Below, piece by piece: positions 63,081 to 64,000 of a DNA stretch of 64,000 nucleotides. The translations under genes and the position numbers were made by a program. Under the pieces are notes generated by a model. The model had not been told where the DNA came from, did not search any database, and saw only the letters and a program-made list of their open reading frames with translations. The stretch spans positions 680,501 through 744,500 of the forward strand of contig CP113928.1 in assembly GCA_029392055.1 (NCBI GenBank). The letters are read 5' to 3'. The stretch comes from Leuconostocaceae bacterium ESL0723 (GTDB taxonomy: Bacteria > Bacillota > Bacilli > Lactobacillales > Lactobacillaceae). The stretch's first letter is position 1. Every line of letters begins with the position of its first letter.

Positions 63081-63171
63081 TTTTTAAGATTTTTGGGGTG
63101 GAGACTCAGTGGACATCGGTTCCTTTGACCAGATATGACGGTGCAAAAACCAACCATGCCAAGGAGATCTC

Positions 63172-64000
63172 ATGGAAACTACCAACCGACCCCTGCCAAA
63201 GTTACAAGCCCTGCTACTGGGCCTGCAACACGTGCTAGCCATGTACGCTGGCTCTGTCCTGGTCCCCCTCTTAATCGGGACCGCCCTGCACTTCTCAACT
63301 AAACAGCTGGGTTACTTAATTTCAGTTGATATTTTCTGTACCGGGCTGGCCACCCTACTCCAACTCAAGCAGACCCCGCTGACCGGAATTGCCCTCCCGG
63401 TTGTCCTGGGTTCTTCTATCCAAGCGGTTTCGCCTTTAATTAATATCGGTTCAACCCTGGGTTGGGGCGCTATGTACGGGGCCACCATCGTGGCCGGTAT
63501 CTTCGTTATCATTATTGCTGGTAGCTTTGCCCGCCTACGGGCCTTTTTCCCACCGGTCGTCACCGGATCTTTGATTACCGTGATTGGGCTTAGCCTGATT
63601 CCAATTGCCTTTCAAAACTGGGGTGGCGGCAACCTTACGGCGCCTGGCTTTGGTTCCTGGCAGAACCTCCTAGTTGGCTTTGTCACAGCACTAATCACGC
63701 TCTTACTGATGAAATTTGCCCGCGGTTTCTTCAAAGCGATTGCTGTTCTGTTGGGCATCATTCTGGGCACCATTTTTGCCGCTTTCATGGGCCGGGTCAC
63801 GCTACAACCAGTTACCGAGGCGGCCTGGTTCCACCTCCCCCAACCTTTCTTCTTAGCGGTGCCAACCTTTAGTTGGTCGGCTAGCCTAACCATGATTGTC
63901 ATCGTTTTAACGGCCATGGTGGAAGCGACCGGGGTCTACTTTGCCCTGGCGGACTTGACCGGCCAAAAGTTAACCCAAAAAAGCTTGGCCCGCGGTTACC
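63172..64000 (+). CDS. pbuX: Xanthine/guanine permease (NCS2 family), 3' end cut by window
   Basis: Nucleobase:cation symporter, 276 codons present. N-terminus METTNRPLPKLQALLLGLQH with the following LAMYAGSVLVPLLIG is the family start; FPPVVTGSLITVIGLSLIP and MVEATGVYFALADLTG are later conserved segments. AAGGAG (63161-63166) sits 5 nt before the ATG at 63172, and a weak hairpin CCATG/CATGG brackets the ribosome site. A guanine-class riboswitch in the leader supports a purine-base substrate; xanthine over uracil is inferred from the sequence and this leader. Confidence 0.88.
   Translation, partial: METTNRPLPKLQALLLGLQHVLAMYAGSVLVPLLIGTALHFSTKQLGYLISVDIFCTGLATLLQLKQTPLTGIALPVVLGSSIQAVSPLINIGSTLGWGAMYGATIVAGIFVIIIAGSFARLRAFFPPVVTGSLITVIGLSLIPIAFQNWGGGNLTAPGFGSWQNLLVGFVTALITLLLMKFARGFFKAIAVLLGIILGTIFAAFMGRVTLQPVTEAAWFHLPQPFFLAVPTFSWSASLTMIVIVLTAMVEATGVYFALADLTGQKLTQKSLARGY

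Overview
The window reads as chromosome of a heterofermentative lactic acid bacterium, most likely Leuconostocaceae or a related heterofermentative Lactobacillaceae lineage. This is an inference. It rests on the Firmicutes gene families and Shine-Dalgarno-type ribosome sites, the T-box and purine riboswitch leaders, the short 473-residue pyruvate kinase, the absence of pfkA between dnaE and pyk (where homofermentative lactobacilli usually carry it), the menaquinone genes and a glucan-binding-type surface protein. Most of the sequence is GC-balanced; one block (about 57.9-62.58 kb) is visibly AT-rich and looks acquired.

Layout. 0-3.1 kb: the end of a menaquinone cluster (menH partial, menC), then on the minus strand a Bacillus-type glucose 1-dehydrogenase and an Ada/AraC regulator. 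3.2-17.7 kb: a housekeeping block with a TPR protein, cca, folA, degV-like, ypmS-like, yozE-like, rbgA, rnhB, trmK, a Nif3-like gene, pepT, a DUF2929-type protein, dnaE and pyk. 17.7-19.3 kb: branched-chain amino acid carrier brnQ behind a complete leader-peptide attenuator. 19.4-24.0 kb: phoH-ybeY-dgkA-era-recO-asparaginase. 24.0-29.3 kb: threonine biosynthesis, with hom-thrB-aspartokinase on minus and thrC divergent on plus. 29.3-31.1 kb: glyA and 5-formyl-THF cyclo-ligase. 31.2-33.2 kb: an SOS-type operon with a Y-family polymerase, a YolD-like protein and a small unknown, behind a LexA box lying inside the promoter. 33.2-34.5 kb: a T-box leader, a possible small ORF and a 2-keto-4-pentenoate hydratase-like gene. 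34.6-38.5 kb: GNAT acetyltransferase, gpmA and a cell-wall anchored GbpC-like adhesin. 38.5-45.1 kb: a tryptophan T-box followed by all seven trp genes in the unusual order B-D-C-F-A-E-G. 45.2-51.2 kb: a redox and detoxification block (2-hydroxyacid dehydrogenase, aldo/keto reductase, nitroreductase, NmrA-like protein, then a MerR regulator with two tandem near-identical zinc alcohol dehydrogenases). 51.2-57.8 kb: HAD phosphatase, YeiH-type exporter, cysE-cysK, EamA transporter, DUF1003 protein, NAD-binding protein and DJ-1/PfpI protein. 57.9-62.6 kb: an AT-rich island with a SIR2-like protein overlapping a HerA-type ATPase (the architecture of SIR2-HerA antiphage defence) and an unrecognised multi-spanning membrane protein. 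62.6-64 kb: a YrdB-like protein and a purine-riboswitch-controlled xanthine/guanine permease that runs off the right edge.

How it works together. Four amino-acid or nucleobase loci carry RNA-level control: brnQ by ribosome-mediated attenuation, the hydratase and trp loci by T-boxes, and pbuX by a purine riboswitch. DNA-level control is visible at the LexA box and at the MerR dyad set in a 19-bp promoter spacer. The most notable loci are the AT-rich SIR2-HerA island with its orphan membrane gene, the brnQ attenuator whose five pairing segments can be read off the sequence, and the purine riboswitch whose kissing loops carry a compensating base swap. No tRNA, rRNA, insertion sequence or CRISPR array was seen.
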